Origin: Thiomicrorhabdus lithotrophica
Lineage (GTDB): Bacteria > Pseudomonadota > Gammaproteobacteria > Thiomicrospirales > Thiomicrospiraceae
Length of the DNA stretch: 64,000 nucleotides
NCBI RefSeq assembly: GCF_029201445.1
Contig: NZ_CP102381.1
Coordinates: 2,046,001 to 2,110,000 of the forward strand
Reading direction: 5' to 3'
Of the stretch, positions 1-9,184 are shown in pieces (position 1 is the first letter of the stretch; every line of letters begins with the position of its first letter). The notes under the pieces are model-generated. The model did not search any database and was not told the DNA's origin. It saw only the letters and a program-made list of their open reading frames with translations. The translations under genes and the position numbers were made by a program.

Positions 1-1784
1 TTACCGGTAAAATTTACGAGAGTCCGCAGTTTATCTACATGCTGATTCCAATGTGCTTATTTGCTCATTACCCCGCTGAAACTCGTTTGCAGTACATTAA
101 AGACTTCTACGATGCTTCATCACAATTTAAACTGTCTTTGCCAACACCAATTATGTCTGGTGTTCGTACTCCAACACGCCAGTTCAGTTCTTGTGTTTTA
201 ATTGAATGTGGAGACTCTTTAGACTCTATCAATGCGACCTCCTCATCTATTGTTAAATATGTTTCTCAACGCGCCGGAATCGGTGTGAATGTAGGTCGTA
301 TTCGTGCACTAGGTAGTGAAATCCGTGGTGGTGAAGCCTACCACACAGGCATGATTCCTTTTATTAAGCACTTCCAAACTGCAGTTAAATCTTGTTCGCA
401 AGGTGGTGTTCGTGGTGGAGCAGCCACTCTGTTCTACCCAATTTGGCACTTAGAAGTTGAGTCTCTGATAGTTCTTAAAAACAATCGTGGTGTTGAAGAG
501 AACCGTGCTCGTCACTTAGATTATGGTGTTCAAATCAATAAAATGATGTATCAACGTATGATTGAAGGTGGAGATATCTCCTTATTCAGCCCATCAGATG
601 CACCAGGCCTGTATGACGCTTTCTTTGAAGATCAAGAAGAGTTTGAACGTCTGTATAAAATCTATGAAGCGGACGACAGCATTCGTAAAAAGAAAGTAAA
701 AGCGATTGATCTATTTACTCAAATTGCGCAAGAACGTGCACAAACAGGACGAATCTACATTCAAAACGTAGACCACTGTAATACACATAGTCCATTTGAC
801 CCAAGTAAAGCACCAGTTCATCAATCTAACTTATGTTTAGAAATTGCTTTACCGACCAAACCTTTGAATTCAGTAGAAGATCCAAATGGTGAAATCGCCC
901 TTTGTACTCTGTCTGCATTTAATTTAGGTGCTATTGAAAACTTAGAAGAGCTAGAGTCACTATCAAATCTAATCGTACGTGCTTTAGATAGCCTACTAGA
1001 TTACCAAGACTACCCAGTTGAAGCGGCACGCCACTCAAGTATGGGGCGTCGTACTTTGGGTGTAGGTGTGACTAACATGGCTTACTACCTAGCTAAAAAC
1101 AAAACCAAATACTCTGATGGCTCAGCCAATGGCCTGATGCACCGTACTTTTGAAGCGATTCAATATAACTTATTAAAAGCTTCAAATACATTGGCGAAAG
1201 AACAAGGCGCATGTGATTACTTTGAAGATACCACTTACTCACAAGGTATTTTGCCAATTGATACCTATAAAAAAGAGTTAGACGAAGTCTGTAAGGAACC
1301 ACTGCATTTAGATTGGGAAGCGTTACGTTCTGAGATAAAAGAACACGGCTTACGTAACTCAACCTTAACCGCATTAATGCCTTGTGAGACGTCTTCACAG
1401 ATTACTAACTCAACCAATGGTATTGAACCACCACGTGGTTATGTATCGGTTAAAGCGTCTAAAGACGGGATTCTAAAACAAGTTGTCCCTGGCTTTAAAG
1501 AACACCGTGATGACTATGAATTACTCTGGCATATTCCAGATAACAAAGGTTATTTACAGTTAGTGGGAATCATGCAGAAGTTTGTTGACCAAGCGATTTC
1601 ATCAAACACAAACTACGATCCAGCACGATTTAACGAAGATAAAGTTCCAATTAAATTGGTTCTTCAAGATCTGCTTTATGCTTATAAAATGGGATTAAAA
1701 ACGCTGTATTACCACAACACACGTGATGGGGCGGATGACAACCAGGAAGATGATGGTTGCGCAGGTGGTGCTTGCAAGCTTTAA
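1..1784 (+). CDS. nrdA: Ribonucleoside-diphosphate reductase alpha subunit, class Ia (5' end outside window)
   Basis: Catalytic large subunit that reduces ribonucleoside diphosphates to deoxyribonucleotides using a radical generated in NrdB. The frame is open from base 3, so the visible start codon at 39 is internal and the N-terminal ATP-cone region lies outside the window. Visible are the TRQFSSCVLIECGDS substrate-site cysteine region, the NLCLEIALP and CTLSAFNLGA active-site loops, the TLYYHNTRDGA radical-transfer tyrosine pair, and the C-terminal redox-active cysteines in DGCAGGACKL. These match E. coli NrdA closely. A rho-independent terminator follows about 130 bases downstream. nrdB is not next door but starts at 9987 on the same strand. 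Confidence 0.97.
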   Translation, partial: TGKIYESPQFIYMLIPMCLFAHYPAETRLQYIKDFYDASSQFKLSLPTPIMSGVRTPTRQFSSCVLIECGDSLDSINATSSSIVKYVSQRAGIGVNVGRIRALGSEIRGGEAYHTGMIPFIKHFQTAVKSCSQGGVRGGAATLFYPIWHLEVESLIVLKNNRGVEENRARHLDYGVQINKMMYQRMIEGGDISLFSPSDAPGLYDAFFEDQEEFERLYKIYEADDSIRKKKVKAIDLFTQIAQERAQTGRIYIQNVDHCNTHSPFDPSKAPVHQSNLCLEIALPTKPLNSVEDPNGEIALCTLSAFNLGAIENLEELESLSNLIVRALDSLLDYQDYPVEAARHSSMGRRTLGVGVTNMAYYLAKNKTKYSDGSANGLMHRTFEAIQYNLLKASNTLAKEQGACDYFEDTTYSQGILPIDTYKKELDEVCKEPLHLDWEALRSEIKEHGLRNSTLTALMPCETSSQITNSTNGIEPPRGYVSVKASKDGILKQVVPGFKEHRDDYELLWHIPDNKGYLQLVGIMQKFVDQAISSNTNYDPARFNEDKVPIKLVLQDLLYAYKMGLKTLYYHNTRDGADDNQEDDGCAGGACKL

Positions 1785-1911
1785 ACAGGCCTTTTTGCGC
1801 AAACTCTGCGTTGGTTGACGGTTCGTTTACACAAGTAAACTTCACCATAAACCGCCTTGATTTTAAGCAAAAATTCTCTGTTTAAAGAAATAGAACATTC
1901 ATCTATACAAG

Positions 1912-1942
1912 AAAGCGATTGAAGCAATTCAATCGTTTTTTT
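1912..1942 (+). terminator. Rho-independent terminator downstream of nrdA
   Basis: An 8-bp perfect stem (CGATTGAA with TTCAATCG, loop GCAA) extended by A-T pairs is followed by seven T residues at 1936-1942. It lies in the otherwise gene-free stretch between nrdA and the convergent cysQ. Confidence 0.8.
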
Positions 1943-1964
1943 GTTTTTAGAGATAAAAAACATC

Positions 1965-1976
1965 ACCAGGCCTGGT
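1965..1976. repeat. Iterated palindrome ACCAGGCCTGGT, intergenic copy
   Basis: Exact 12-bp copy just beyond the cysQ stop codon, in the convergent nrdA-cysQ gap. Part of the window-wide repeat family described in the findings. Confidence 0.9.
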
Positions 1977-1992
1977 AACAATTAGATATTGA

Positions 1993-2895
1993 TTAAAATA
2001 TCTCTGGAAATTTAGGCCATGGGTAATCGGTATCGCTGACTGCGATAAAGAATGGGTTTAAGAGTGATTCCGTTTGAATATATTCTAAAGGGTGGCCTGC
2101 TGCATTTAATACGCCACCGCCTGCGACCTCTAAAATACATTGAGCGGCAGCCGTATCCCATAATGAAGTTGGCCCAAAGCGGGGATAAACATCGGCTTGA
2201 CCTTCTGCAACCAAACAAGTCTTCAATGCTGAACCCATTTTTACGGTCGTGCTATGTCCTAACTGCCCCATAAAACGTTGTAAAGCACCTCCATGCCTAC
2301 GACTTACGGCTACTTTAAACGCTTCCCCTTCTCCATTATGTTGGATGGGTATTTTGGCAACTGAGATAGGTTTGGCATCATGTAACATGAGCTGCCATTC
2401 AAGCTCCAAATTGATACTACTTGGCACCAAACCTTCAATTTTACCGACTCGGTTATTCACAGCTGCATCTAGGCTTTGGTAGGCAAAATATAAATTTCCA
2501 AGTTCGGTACCGTACACCACACCCAATACGGGTTTATGGTCATGAATCAAAGCGATATTAACGCTGTATTCATCGGTTTTTGCAATAAACTCTTTAGTAC
2601 CATCCAAGGGGTCAACTAACCAATAGGTTGACCAGGCCTGGCGATCTTCAAATGGAATTTTTCCAACGCTCTCTTCGGTCACAAGCGGAATATTTGGCGT
2701 GAGTTTTGACAAAGCCTTGCAAATAAAATCGTCAGCCGCATGATCGGCTTCAGTCACTGGTGAGCCATCGGCTTTATGCTCTATATCAACATCCTCTAGC
2801 TGATGGTAATACTTGGAAATTAACTGCCCTGCTTCATAAGCAATATGACAAACTTCTGGCAACCAAACATCTAGTTTTATCGTTGTATCAGACAT
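1993..2895 (-). CDS. cysQ: 3'(2'),5'-bisphosphate nucleotidase CysQ
   Basis: Inositol-monophosphatase-family enzyme that hydrolyses 3'-phosphoadenosine 5'-phosphate to AMP, recycling the by-product of sulfate assimilation. The metal-binding motifs are in order: DGSPVTEAD near residues 43-51, VTEES at 72-76, DPLDGTKEF at 95-103 and SLWDTAAAQ at 244-252. At 300 residues it is longer than E. coli CysQ (about 246); the extra length is mostly a segment around residues 150-195 between the DPLDGT motif and the C-terminal half. It sits 39 bases behind nudE on the same strand, so the two are probably co-transcribed. A one-mismatch copy of the iterated palindrome lies inside the gene at 2631-2642. Confidence 0.9.
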   Translation of the reverse strand: MSDTTIKLDVWLPEVCHIAYEAGQLISKYYHQLEDVDIEHKADGSPVTEADHAADDFICKALSKLTPNIPLVTEESVGKIPFEDRQAWSTYWLVDPLDGTKEFIAKTDEYSVNIALIHDHKPVLGVVYGTELGNLYFAYQSLDAAVNNRVGKIEGLVPSSINLELEWQLMLHDAKPISVAKIPIQHNGEGEAFKVAVSRRHGGALQRFMGQLGHSTTVKMGSALKTCLVAEGQADVYPRFGPTSLWDTAAAQCILEVAGGGVLNAAGHPLEYIQTESLLNPFFIAVSDTDYPWPKFPEIF

Positions 2896-2934
2896 AAAAT
2901 CCCATAAAAAATATCGTTAGAAATCAATCGAAAA

Positions 2935-3483
2935 TCAAATGTAATTGCGTTCTTTTAAAAGTAACATTAGGGCAGCATAAGCCCTGCCTTCGCTAAATTC
3001 GGGGTGCTGTATCAACGCATGCCAATCAGATAGGTGCCACTTAATCACTTCAAGGGGTTCTGGCTCGTCACCTTCAGCATCGTCTTCCGTTAGGTCAGTG
3101 GCTAAAACAATATGAGTGTAATGCGTCATATAACCCGCGGCTAAACTAACTGAATCCAATAATCGTACTGTAGCAGGTAAATGACCTACTTCTTCCTGGC
3201 TTTCTCTAATACTGGCTTCTTTCCACGTCTCACCTGGATCAACCTTACCTTTAGGAAACCCTAACTCATAACGCCCAACACCTGCCCCATATTCACGAAT
3301 CAATAAAACATGGTCATCATCTAACAATGGAATAATCAACACGGCACCATCGGTGCTACCTAATAGCCGTTCATAGGAGACTTGAGTGCCATTTGAAAAC
3401 TCAAGCTCTTGCTTTTGCACAGTAAAAATTCGTGACTGAGCAGTAATATTTTCAGCTAAAATAGTGGGCGTTTTTTTTGACAT
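2935..3483 (-). CDS. nudE: Nudix hydrolase NudE (ADP-compounds hydrolase)
   Basis: Cleaves nucleoside diphosphate linked compounds such as ADP-ribose, NADH and Ap3A in E. coli. The Nudix box is complete: G79, E85, R93-E94, E97-E98 and G100, in the sequence from GKVDPGE to REsqEEVG. Length (182) and the N-terminal RIFTVQKQELEFSNG segment match the NudE subgroup rather than generic Nudix proteins. It is divergent from the yrfG-like nucleotidase, the same neighbourhood found in enterobacteria (nudE-yrfG), which supports the assignment. Probably the first gene of a nudE-cysQ unit. Confidence 0.9.
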   Translation of the reverse strand: MSKKTPTILAENITAQSRIFTVQKQELEFSNGTQVSYERLLGSTDGAVLIIPLLDDDHVLLIREYGAGVGRYELGFPKGKVDPGETWKEASIRESQEEVGHLPATVRLLDSVSLAAGYMTHYTHIVLATDLTEDDAEGDEPEPLEVIKWHLSDWHALIQHPEFSEGRAYAALMLLLKERNYI

Positions 3484-3615
3484 GCAGCTTAACCTAAACT
3501 TGGGTTTTACTTGAATTGATTTTACTTAAATTAGTTTTACTTAAAATTTAGAAGCTGATATGGTTTACAACTTCGTTTTAACCTTTTTAAATCATCATAC
3601 GCTACAGGATAAAAA

Positions 3616-4305
3616 TTGCCAATGACTCAGACTTCTAGAACAAGCTTAATTGACTGGTCAAATATTGAGACAGTTTTACTCGATATGGATGGTACATTGC
3701 TAGACTTACATTTTGACTGGAACTTTTGGATGGATGTTATTCCTCAAGCCTATGCGGATAAAAATAATATAGACCTTGTTCACGCCAAAGCACTAATTCA
3801 TGAGCGAATTCATTCACAAACCGGAACCTTAAACTGGTATTGCTTAGATTACTGGACTGAAATTTTAGATTTGCCTATTGCTGAATTAAAACGTGAATTG
3901 CGCCATCAAATCAAAGTTCATCCTGAGGTTATGGAGTTTTTAGCTTTCTTAAAAGCGCAAAATAAAACCGTTGTGATGGTGACCAATGCACACCGTGATA
4001 GCTTAGCTGTAAAGCTGGAAATGACGGAAATTGGAAATTACTTTGATCGAATGATTTCCTCCCACGATTTTGGTATGCCCAAAGAGGATGTTGCGATATG
4101 GACTGAGATTCAAAATGTCGTGCCTTATAATCCGCAAAAAACCTTGTTAATTGATGATAATGTTCATGCCTTAACAACAGCTCAGCAATACGGGATTAAA
4201 CATCTACTGTGCGCAATTTTTGTCAGTCCTAAGCTAGATCCAATTGACCCTAAAGGCTTTCCACACTTCAGTAAATATTCAGAAATCATGCCTAGAAAGT
4301 TTTAA
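3616..4305 (+). CDS. yrfG: HAD-family GMP/IMP nucleotidase YrfG
   Basis: HAD hydrolase that in E. coli dephosphorylates purine nucleoside monophosphates. The nucleophile motif is LLDMDGTLLD (D23 and D25 from the first possible start), followed by the family-typical LNWYCLDYW, the motif II threonine in VMVTNAH, K in GMPKED and the acidic motif LLIDDN. Start choice is uncertain: a TTG at 3616 has AGGA six bases upstream, while an ATG at 3622 is 12 bases from the same AGGA; both give a nearly identical protein. Divergent from nudE. A weak inverted repeat and an imperfect copy of the iterated palindrome (from 4316) follow. Confidence 0.88.
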   Translation: MPMTQTSRTSLIDWSNIETVLLDMDGTLLDLHFDWNFWMDVIPQAYADKNNIDLVHAKALIHERIHSQTGTLNWYCLDYWTEILDLPIAELKRELRHQIKVHPEVMEFLAFLKAQNKTVVMVTNAHRDSLAVKLEMTEIGNYFDRMISSHDFGMPKEDVAIWTEIQNVVPYNPQKTLLIDDNVHALTTAQQYGIKHLLCAIFVSPKLDPIDPKGFPHFSKYSEIMPRKF

Positions 4306-4383
4306 AAACAAAGTTACCAGGCCTGTATACCCTCTTCTTGAGGGTGAAATTTAACCAAAACATCACGTTCTCTTTAATCAAAA

Positions 4384-5013
4384 TCAACTCTTTATTAAAT
4401 AAACCTTTTCTATGGTGTTCACACCTTTACGGCTAAAGGAAAATTCTTCAACTTTAGTTACCGTTGCAAAGGGTTCAAATAGTGTACGAATCTCTGATTC
4501 TGAAACCGAAAACGGAGGCCCTTGCATTTTGCTTTGATCATACTCCATCGCCACTAATAGATATTGCGCCCCCCTCGATAAAATAGAGTGCAAATGTTTT
4601 ACGTAATCTTGACGCATTTCTGGTGGCAAGGCGACAATAGCGGCTCGATCAAAAACCACGTTAATATCGCTACAATCTGCTGCGGTTAAATGAAAAAAAT
4701 CTCCACACAAAAGCGTCATATCAGGCAGTTTATAACCACAATGATTGGCCAACGCCACGGGTTCCGCTGTTAATTTATTTTCAGCTAAAAACTCATCTAA
4801 AGCTTTTTGACTTAATTCAACACCTAAAACAGAATGACCTTGCTGAGCCAACCAAATCATGTCTAGCGACTTACCACATAAAGGAACCAACACATTCTCA
4901 TCGCCGTTCAGTTCCAGCTTTGACCAATGGTTTTTTAAATAAGCATTAATGTCAGACTGATGGAACCCCACGACACCGTTCGCCCACATGTCATGCCAAA
5001 AATTTGCTTCCAT
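4384..5013 (-). CDS. tpm: Thiopurine S-methyltransferase family protein
   Basis: SAM-dependent methyltransferase of the bacterial TPMT family, which methylates thiopurines and, in several bacteria, tellurite and selenium compounds; the physiological substrate is usually unknown. The family signature FWHDMWANGVVGFHQ opens the protein, the SAM-binding region is VPLCGKSLDMIWLAQQG near residues 43-59, and the acidic adenosine-binding segment is around VFDRAAIVALPPEMR. Length (209) is typical. It stands alone, convergent with yrfG. Confidence 0.9.
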   Translation of the reverse strand: MEANFWHDMWANGVVGFHQSDINAYLKNHWSKLELNGDENVLVPLCGKSLDMIWLAQQGHSVLGVELSQKALDEFLAENKLTAEPVALANHCGYKLPDMTLLCGDFFHLTAADCSDINVVFDRAAIVALPPEMRQDYVKHLHSILSRGAQYLLVAMEYDQSKMQGPPFSVSESEIRTLFEPFATVTKVEEFSFSRKGVNTIEKVYLIKS

Positions 5014-5102
5014 TTAACCCTTCCTTTTAAATAAGACCTTTATAATAGGCGCAATATATTAACACAGACACTAAAAATACTTGCTGCTCAAAGAAGCATC
5101 AA

Positions 5103-5705
5103 ATGTCAATCAACGTGAAGAGAATTATGAATACTGAAGCCCCTAAAGAGCCACAAAACCAAGAAGTAGAATCTCAAAAATTATGGCAAAAAAACTGGTT
5201 TAAGAACCTAATTACCGTATTGATATTTATAGGGGTATTTATCTCCTTGCGTCCATTTATGCAAGGTGACGTCATACATGGCCAAGCCCCGATTATGCAA
5301 GTCACGTCAATTAATGGCAAAACATTAGACTTACAAGCACTTAACCAACAAGGCAAACCAGTATTAGTTCATATTTGGGCAACCTGGTGCCCCATTTGTG
5401 AAGTCAGTAAAGGCGGCATAGAATCGATTGCAGAAGACTATGCGGTTATTAATATTGCTACTCAATCCGCCGATGACGAGCAACTGCTTAGCTACGCAAA
5501 AGAAAACGATATGAATCCAGATTTCATCGTTAACGATTTAGAAGGGAAATGGCTAAAAACCTTTGGCGCTAAAGCCGTACCTGCGGACTTTGTGATTGCA
5601 CCCAATGGTGAAATAGAATTTATTGAAGTCGGTTTTACTACAGCATGGGGTTTACGCTTACGTTTATGGTGGGCAGGCTTATCAACAGAACCCGCTGGTC
5701 AATAG
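5103..5705 (+). CDS. Membrane-anchored thioredoxin-like disulfide oxidoreductase (TlpA/ScsD-like)
   Basis: A single N-terminal membrane segment (residues 34-50) places a thioredoxin fold in the periplasm. The redox motif is WATWCPIC (C96, C99), and the cis-proline region appears as AVPADFVI. The CPIC pair and overall shape resemble ScsD/TlpA proteins that reduce or form periplasmic disulfides, for example in cytochrome c maturation or copper stress; which role applies here cannot be told. An ATG at 5127 has a better-spaced AAGAG than the first ATG and may be the true start. The next gene begins directly after the stop codon. Confidence 0.82.
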   Translation: MSINVKRIMNTEAPKEPQNQEVESQKLWQKNWFKNLITVLIFIGVFISLRPFMQGDVIHGQAPIMQVTSINGKTLDLQALNQQGKPVLVHIWATWCPICEVSKGGIESIAEDYAVINIATQSADDEQLLSYAKENDMNPDFIVNDLEGKWLKTFGAKAVPADFVIAPNGEIEFIEVGFTTAWGLRLRLWWAGLSTEPAGQ

Positions 5706-6419
5706 ATGAAATACGATGGTGTAACAATTCACTGCGTAAGAGATGAATTCGGTTTAATTGAAGTTGTTGAAAATCGTATCACTCGAAAACTCTACTTTGA
5801 TTCTCCGATTGAACAAAGCTGCATTTTCAAAAATGCACCCATGACATTAAATTTTGAGTATCAAGAAAAAATCATTGAACGCATTCATGCTTTTGCTTTA
5901 AGCAAAAAGACCAATCAACCGATTAGAGCCTTAATGCTGGGACTCGGCGGCGGCACGATGGCACAACACCTATTTCATACTTTACCCAATTTGCAAATTA
6001 CGGTAGTGGAACTGCGCCAAGCGGTCATTGATTGCGCTTACCAATACTTTCAACTCCCAGATGAACCTGAAATAGAAGCGGTTCAAGCCGATGCGCTTGA
6101 GTTCATTAAAGAGAACGAGCATCTTTATGATGTCATCATTGTAGACATCTTTGATGCGCAAGGAATGCCATCGGCGTTAAGTGACATACAGTTTCAAAAC
6201 AACCTTTGGCAATCGCTGAATTCACCAGGCCTGCTAATCTTTAATCTGTGGTATCAATGGGATGCAAAACAGGCTAATGGCAAACCTGTTCCAACAGAAG
6301 AAACTCAACAAGTATTGGAATTTTGGCAGACTTTAAGCAATGAAAATACGGACTGTATTTTAAATCGCTATAATATCCAATCTAGCCAAAACTTGATTAT
6401 TGAAGCGCTTAAAAAATAA
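5706..6419 (+). CDS. Spermidine-synthase-like methyltransferase-fold protein
   Basis: Contains the glycine-rich nucleotide-binding loop MLGLGGGTMAQ (residues 77-87) followed by an acidic strand end VVELRQAVID (E102), and a VQADALEFI segment, all characteristic of SpeE-family proteins. At 237 residues it lacks the N-terminal beta domain of full-length spermidine synthase (about 280-290), so it may act on something other than putrescine. It starts one base after the stop codon of the thioredoxin-like gene, indicating translational coupling. Specific activity is not assigned. Confidence 0.75.
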   Translation: MKYDGVTIHCVRDEFGLIEVVENRITRKLYFDSPIEQSCIFKNAPMTLNFEYQEKIIERIHAFALSKKTNQPIRALMLGLGGGTMAQHLFHTLPNLQITVVELRQAVIDCAYQYFQLPDEPEIEAVQADALEFIKENEHLYDVIIVDIFDAQGMPSALSDIQFQNNLWQSLNSPGLLIFNLWYQWDAKQANGKPVPTEETQQVLEFWQTLSNENTDCILNRYNIQSSQNLIIEALKK

Positions 6420-6493
6420 CGTTAAAAATCTTTTAAGACTCATCACAAAACCTGGCTTTTCATACTTACTCAAAAGAATACATCGAATACACT

Positions 6494-8431
6494 ATGGCAC
6501 TGTTATTTCTACGCGACATCTCTCTCAGCTTCGGCGCTGCTCCCTTATTAGATAAGGTCTCTTTTCAACTTGAACCGCAGGAGCGTGTCTGTATTGTTGG
6601 CCGAAATGGTGAAGGGAAATCCACACTTTTAAAAGTCATTGAAGGTTTAATTCAAGCCGATGGCGGTACTCGCATTGTGCAAGATGGTGTCAAAATCGCC
6701 AAGCTTCAGCAAGAAGTTCCGCACGATACCATAGGAACGGTATTTCATGTGATTGCCCAAGGCATGGGAAATATTGGCGAACTATTGGAACGTTTCCATG
6801 AGTTAAGTGTTGAATTAGAACAAAACTATACAGAACAAGTTTTAGAGAACTTCACCAAAACACAGCAAGCAATCGAGTCGCAAAACGGCTGGGAACTCAA
6901 ACAACGTGTAGACACCATTATTTCTAAATTAGGTCTGCCAGAAGACAGCGAATTTTCAAAACTCTCTGGTGGAATGAAACGCAGGGTATTATTAGCACAA
7001 GCACTGGTGCAAAATCCAGACGTTTTACTCCTTGATGAGCCAACTAACCACTTAGACATCCCCTCTATTCAGTGGCTAGAAGGTTTTTTAAAAAACATTC
7101 GTTGTTCACTGGTTTTTATCACGCACGATCGTGCCTTTTTACAAGCGCTAGCCACTCGTATTATCGAGCTAGACCGTGGTAATTTAAGCAACTGGCAGTG
7201 TGACTATCACACTTACTTGCAACGTAAAGCCGATACTTTAGAAGCAGAAGCCAAACAAAACGCGCTGTTTGATAAAAAGCTAGCCCAAGAAGAGACATGG
7301 ATTCGCCAAGGAATTAAAGCACGTCGTACTCGTAACGAAGGTCGTGTTAGAGCCTTAGAAAAATTGCGTGAGACCCATAAAGCACGCAGAAGCCAACAAG
7401 GTACAGCCAACTTACAAGTAAACCGTTCAGAGGCTTCTGGTAAGCAAGTTTTTGATATTGAAAACTTGACCTTCAACTACCCTAACAAGCCAATCGTTAC
7501 CGACTTAAGCACGCTGATTATTCGTGGGGATAAAGTGGGAATCATTGGTGAAAATGGTTGTGGTAAATCGACGTTACTTGCTCTGTTATTAGGTAAGCTA
7601 CAGCCAGATTCAGGAAGCGTCAAACTCGGCACCAACATTGATATCGCCTATTTTGACCAGCACCGTGCACAGTTAGATGAAAATAAACCGGTGGTAGAAA
7701 GTGTTCTAGAAGAGAGTGATCACGTTGAAATTAATGGTCAACGTAAACACATCATGAGTTATTTATCGGACTTCTTGTTCTTGCCTGAACGCGCTAGACA
7801 GCCAGTTAAATCCTTATCGGGTGGAGAGCGAAACCGTCTTTTACTAGCGCGAGTGTTTGCCAAACCGTCTAACTTATTAATTTTGGATGAGCCAACCAAC
7901 GATTTAGATGTTGAAACCCTTGAACTGCTGGAAGAGTTATTAATGAACTACAAAGGTACGGTATTGATTGTAAGTCATGACCGTGCCTTCTTAAATAACG
8001 TTTGTACTAGCAGTTTAGTGTTTGATGCACCGGGTGTCGTCAATGAATATGTTGGGGGTTATGATGACTGGTTACGTCAACGTCCTGCTCACTATGGTGA
8101 TGCCGCTAAAATCACTGGAACAAGACAACCAGAAGCAGAAAAACCTAGCCCAGAGGTTGAACCGCCCGTTAGCAAAACGGCAACCACGAAAAAGCCTAAA
8201 AAACTCAGCTACAACGACCAACGTGAATATGATGCTCTACCTGAATTATTAGAAACATTAGAAGCTGAATTAGAAGCGATTAATGAACAAATGGCGCAAC
8301 CCGACTTTTATCAACAGGGTGAAGAAAAGGTTCAAGCTACCTTACAAACCTTGAATGAAAAAGAAACGGAATTAGAAGCCGCATTTGAACGTTGGGAAAT
8401 TCTAGAAACGATGGTGATGGGTGATGCTTAA
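6494..8431 (+). CDS. uup: ABC-F ATPase Uup
   Basis: Soluble protein with two ABC cassettes and no membrane domain. Cassette 1 has the Walker A GRNGEGKST (36-44), signature LSGGMKRR and Walker B LLLDEPTNHLD; cassette 2 has GENGCGKST, LSGGERNR and LILDEPTNDLD. A charged coiled-coil C-terminal domain (about residues 565-640) after a proline/lysine-rich linker identifies Uup rather than EttA or YheS. In E. coli Uup binds ribosomes and branched DNA and lowers precise excision of transposons. Monocistronic by spacing. Confidence 0.93.
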   Translation: MALLFLRDISLSFGAAPLLDKVSFQLEPQERVCIVGRNGEGKSTLLKVIEGLIQADGGTRIVQDGVKIAKLQQEVPHDTIGTVFHVIAQGMGNIGELLERFHELSVELEQNYTEQVLENFTKTQQAIESQNGWELKQRVDTIISKLGLPEDSEFSKLSGGMKRRVLLAQALVQNPDVLLLDEPTNHLDIPSIQWLEGFLKNIRCSLVFITHDRAFLQALATRIIELDRGNLSNWQCDYHTYLQRKADTLEAEAKQNALFDKKLAQEETWIRQGIKARRTRNEGRVRALEKLRETHKARRSQQGTANLQVNRSEASGKQVFDIENLTFNYPNKPIVTDLSTLIIRGDKVGIIGENGCGKSTLLALLLGKLQPDSGSVKLGTNIDIAYFDQHRAQLDENKPVVESVLEESDHVEINGQRKHIMSYLSDFLFLPERARQPVKSLSGGERNRLLLARVFAKPSNLLILDEPTNDLDVETLELLEELLMNYKGTVLIVSHDRAFLNNVCTSSLVFDAPGVVNEYVGGYDDWLRQRPAHYGDAAKITGTRQPEAEKPSPEVEPPVSKTATTKKPKKLSYNDQREYDALPELLETLEAELEAINEQMAQPDFYQQGEEKVQATLQTLNEKETELEAAFERWEILETMVMGDA

Positions 8432-8517
8432 GTTTTATTTTAAGCACGTTTTCTAAATAAATTTACCTGTTAACAGGCCTGGTAGGTTAGCTTTTGAGGT
8501 TTGATTTATCTGACCTA

Positions 8518-9090
8518 TTGAGAAGCCTTTCTGATTGCCCTATTTCTTCAGGTCTTTTCTTATTTGGCTTCCCGTCACTTTATTTGCTTGTCCAAATAAA
8601 GTAACCAAACAAAAGACACCCTACAGACACAATCAATTTCACTAAGCTTGCTTGCTAAGATTTCAAAACTCGCTTCGCTCAGACAATGAAATCTTTTAAC
8701 GCCCTCTACGCTAAGTGAAATCACGATTGCTTACAGAAGGGAGTTCTGCCTACGTTAATTCCGTATTTATTTCTCATGAATTATCTTATGCTAAAATTGT
8801 AGCAGCTTGGTAACTTCTCTTAGTGTTCTGTAAAGCCAACCACAAACGCTAAAATCCCCTTGTAATAAATTGTGAAAAGTTCTTAACGAAGTGAACGTTT
8901 AAAAACTTCAGCTGTTTGAGATGAATTTATTCAGCGAGTTCTGAAGTTTCAGTGAATGAGTTTAGAACTTGCCAATTTATGGAGCGGGGTGCCCTTTTTG
9001 TGGTTACTATTTTTAGGCAAGTAAAAATAGTAACGGGAAGCCTAAATGAGAATTTTAAAGGCATATAGCTATTCGAAAAGGCTTCTCAAT
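8518..9090. mobile_element. MITE-like element with about 100-bp imperfect terminal inverted repeats, no coding capacity
   Basis: The left arm (about 8518-8620) and the reverse complement of the right arm (about 8987-9090) correspond along their length: both begin ATTGAGAAGCC, then after a variable stretch share GGCTTCCCGT, a TACTT/CACTT hairpin-like segment around GCTTG/ACTTG, GTAACCA, and end in GACACC/GGCACC. The roughly 370-bp centre holds AAACTCGCTTCGCTCAGAC-type sequence but no open frame for a transposase. Repeats of this general form recur in gammaproteobacterial intergenic DNA. I could not identify a target-site duplication, so mobility is inferred from structure only. Confidence 0.55.
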
Positions 9091-9126
9091 CATTAACACT
9101 TTACTCTGATTAAATTATTTTAAGCT

Positions 9127-9138
9127 ACCAGGCCTGGT
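9127..9138. repeat. Iterated palindrome ACCAGGCCTGGT, intergenic copy
   Basis: Exact 12-bp copy between the MITE-like element and the end of the receiver-like gene, close to that gene's stop codon. Confidence 0.9.
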
Positions 9139-9184
9139 TAATTTTAAATCTAATTAAGAAAATTTAGATTAATTCTTCTGAAAT

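Larger units (their letters stand above)
8432..9184. other. Gene-free 750-bp interval between uup and the receiver-like gene
   Basis: No credible reading frame was seen. Most of it is the inverted-repeat element at 8518-9090. It is flanked on the left by a 12-bp palindrome CCTGTTAACAGG (8467-8478) overlapping a one-mismatch copy of the iterated palindrome (8472-8483), and on the right by an exact copy (9127-9138). Confidence 0.7.

Noticed and set aside
1783-1812. AGGCCTTTTTGCGCAAA after nrdA as a terminator
   Set aside because: No adequate stem before the T run; the hairpin at 1912-1942 is far better.
8022-8252. Alternate-frame ORF inside uup
   Set aside because: Wholly inside the conserved second cassette and linker of Uup in another frame.
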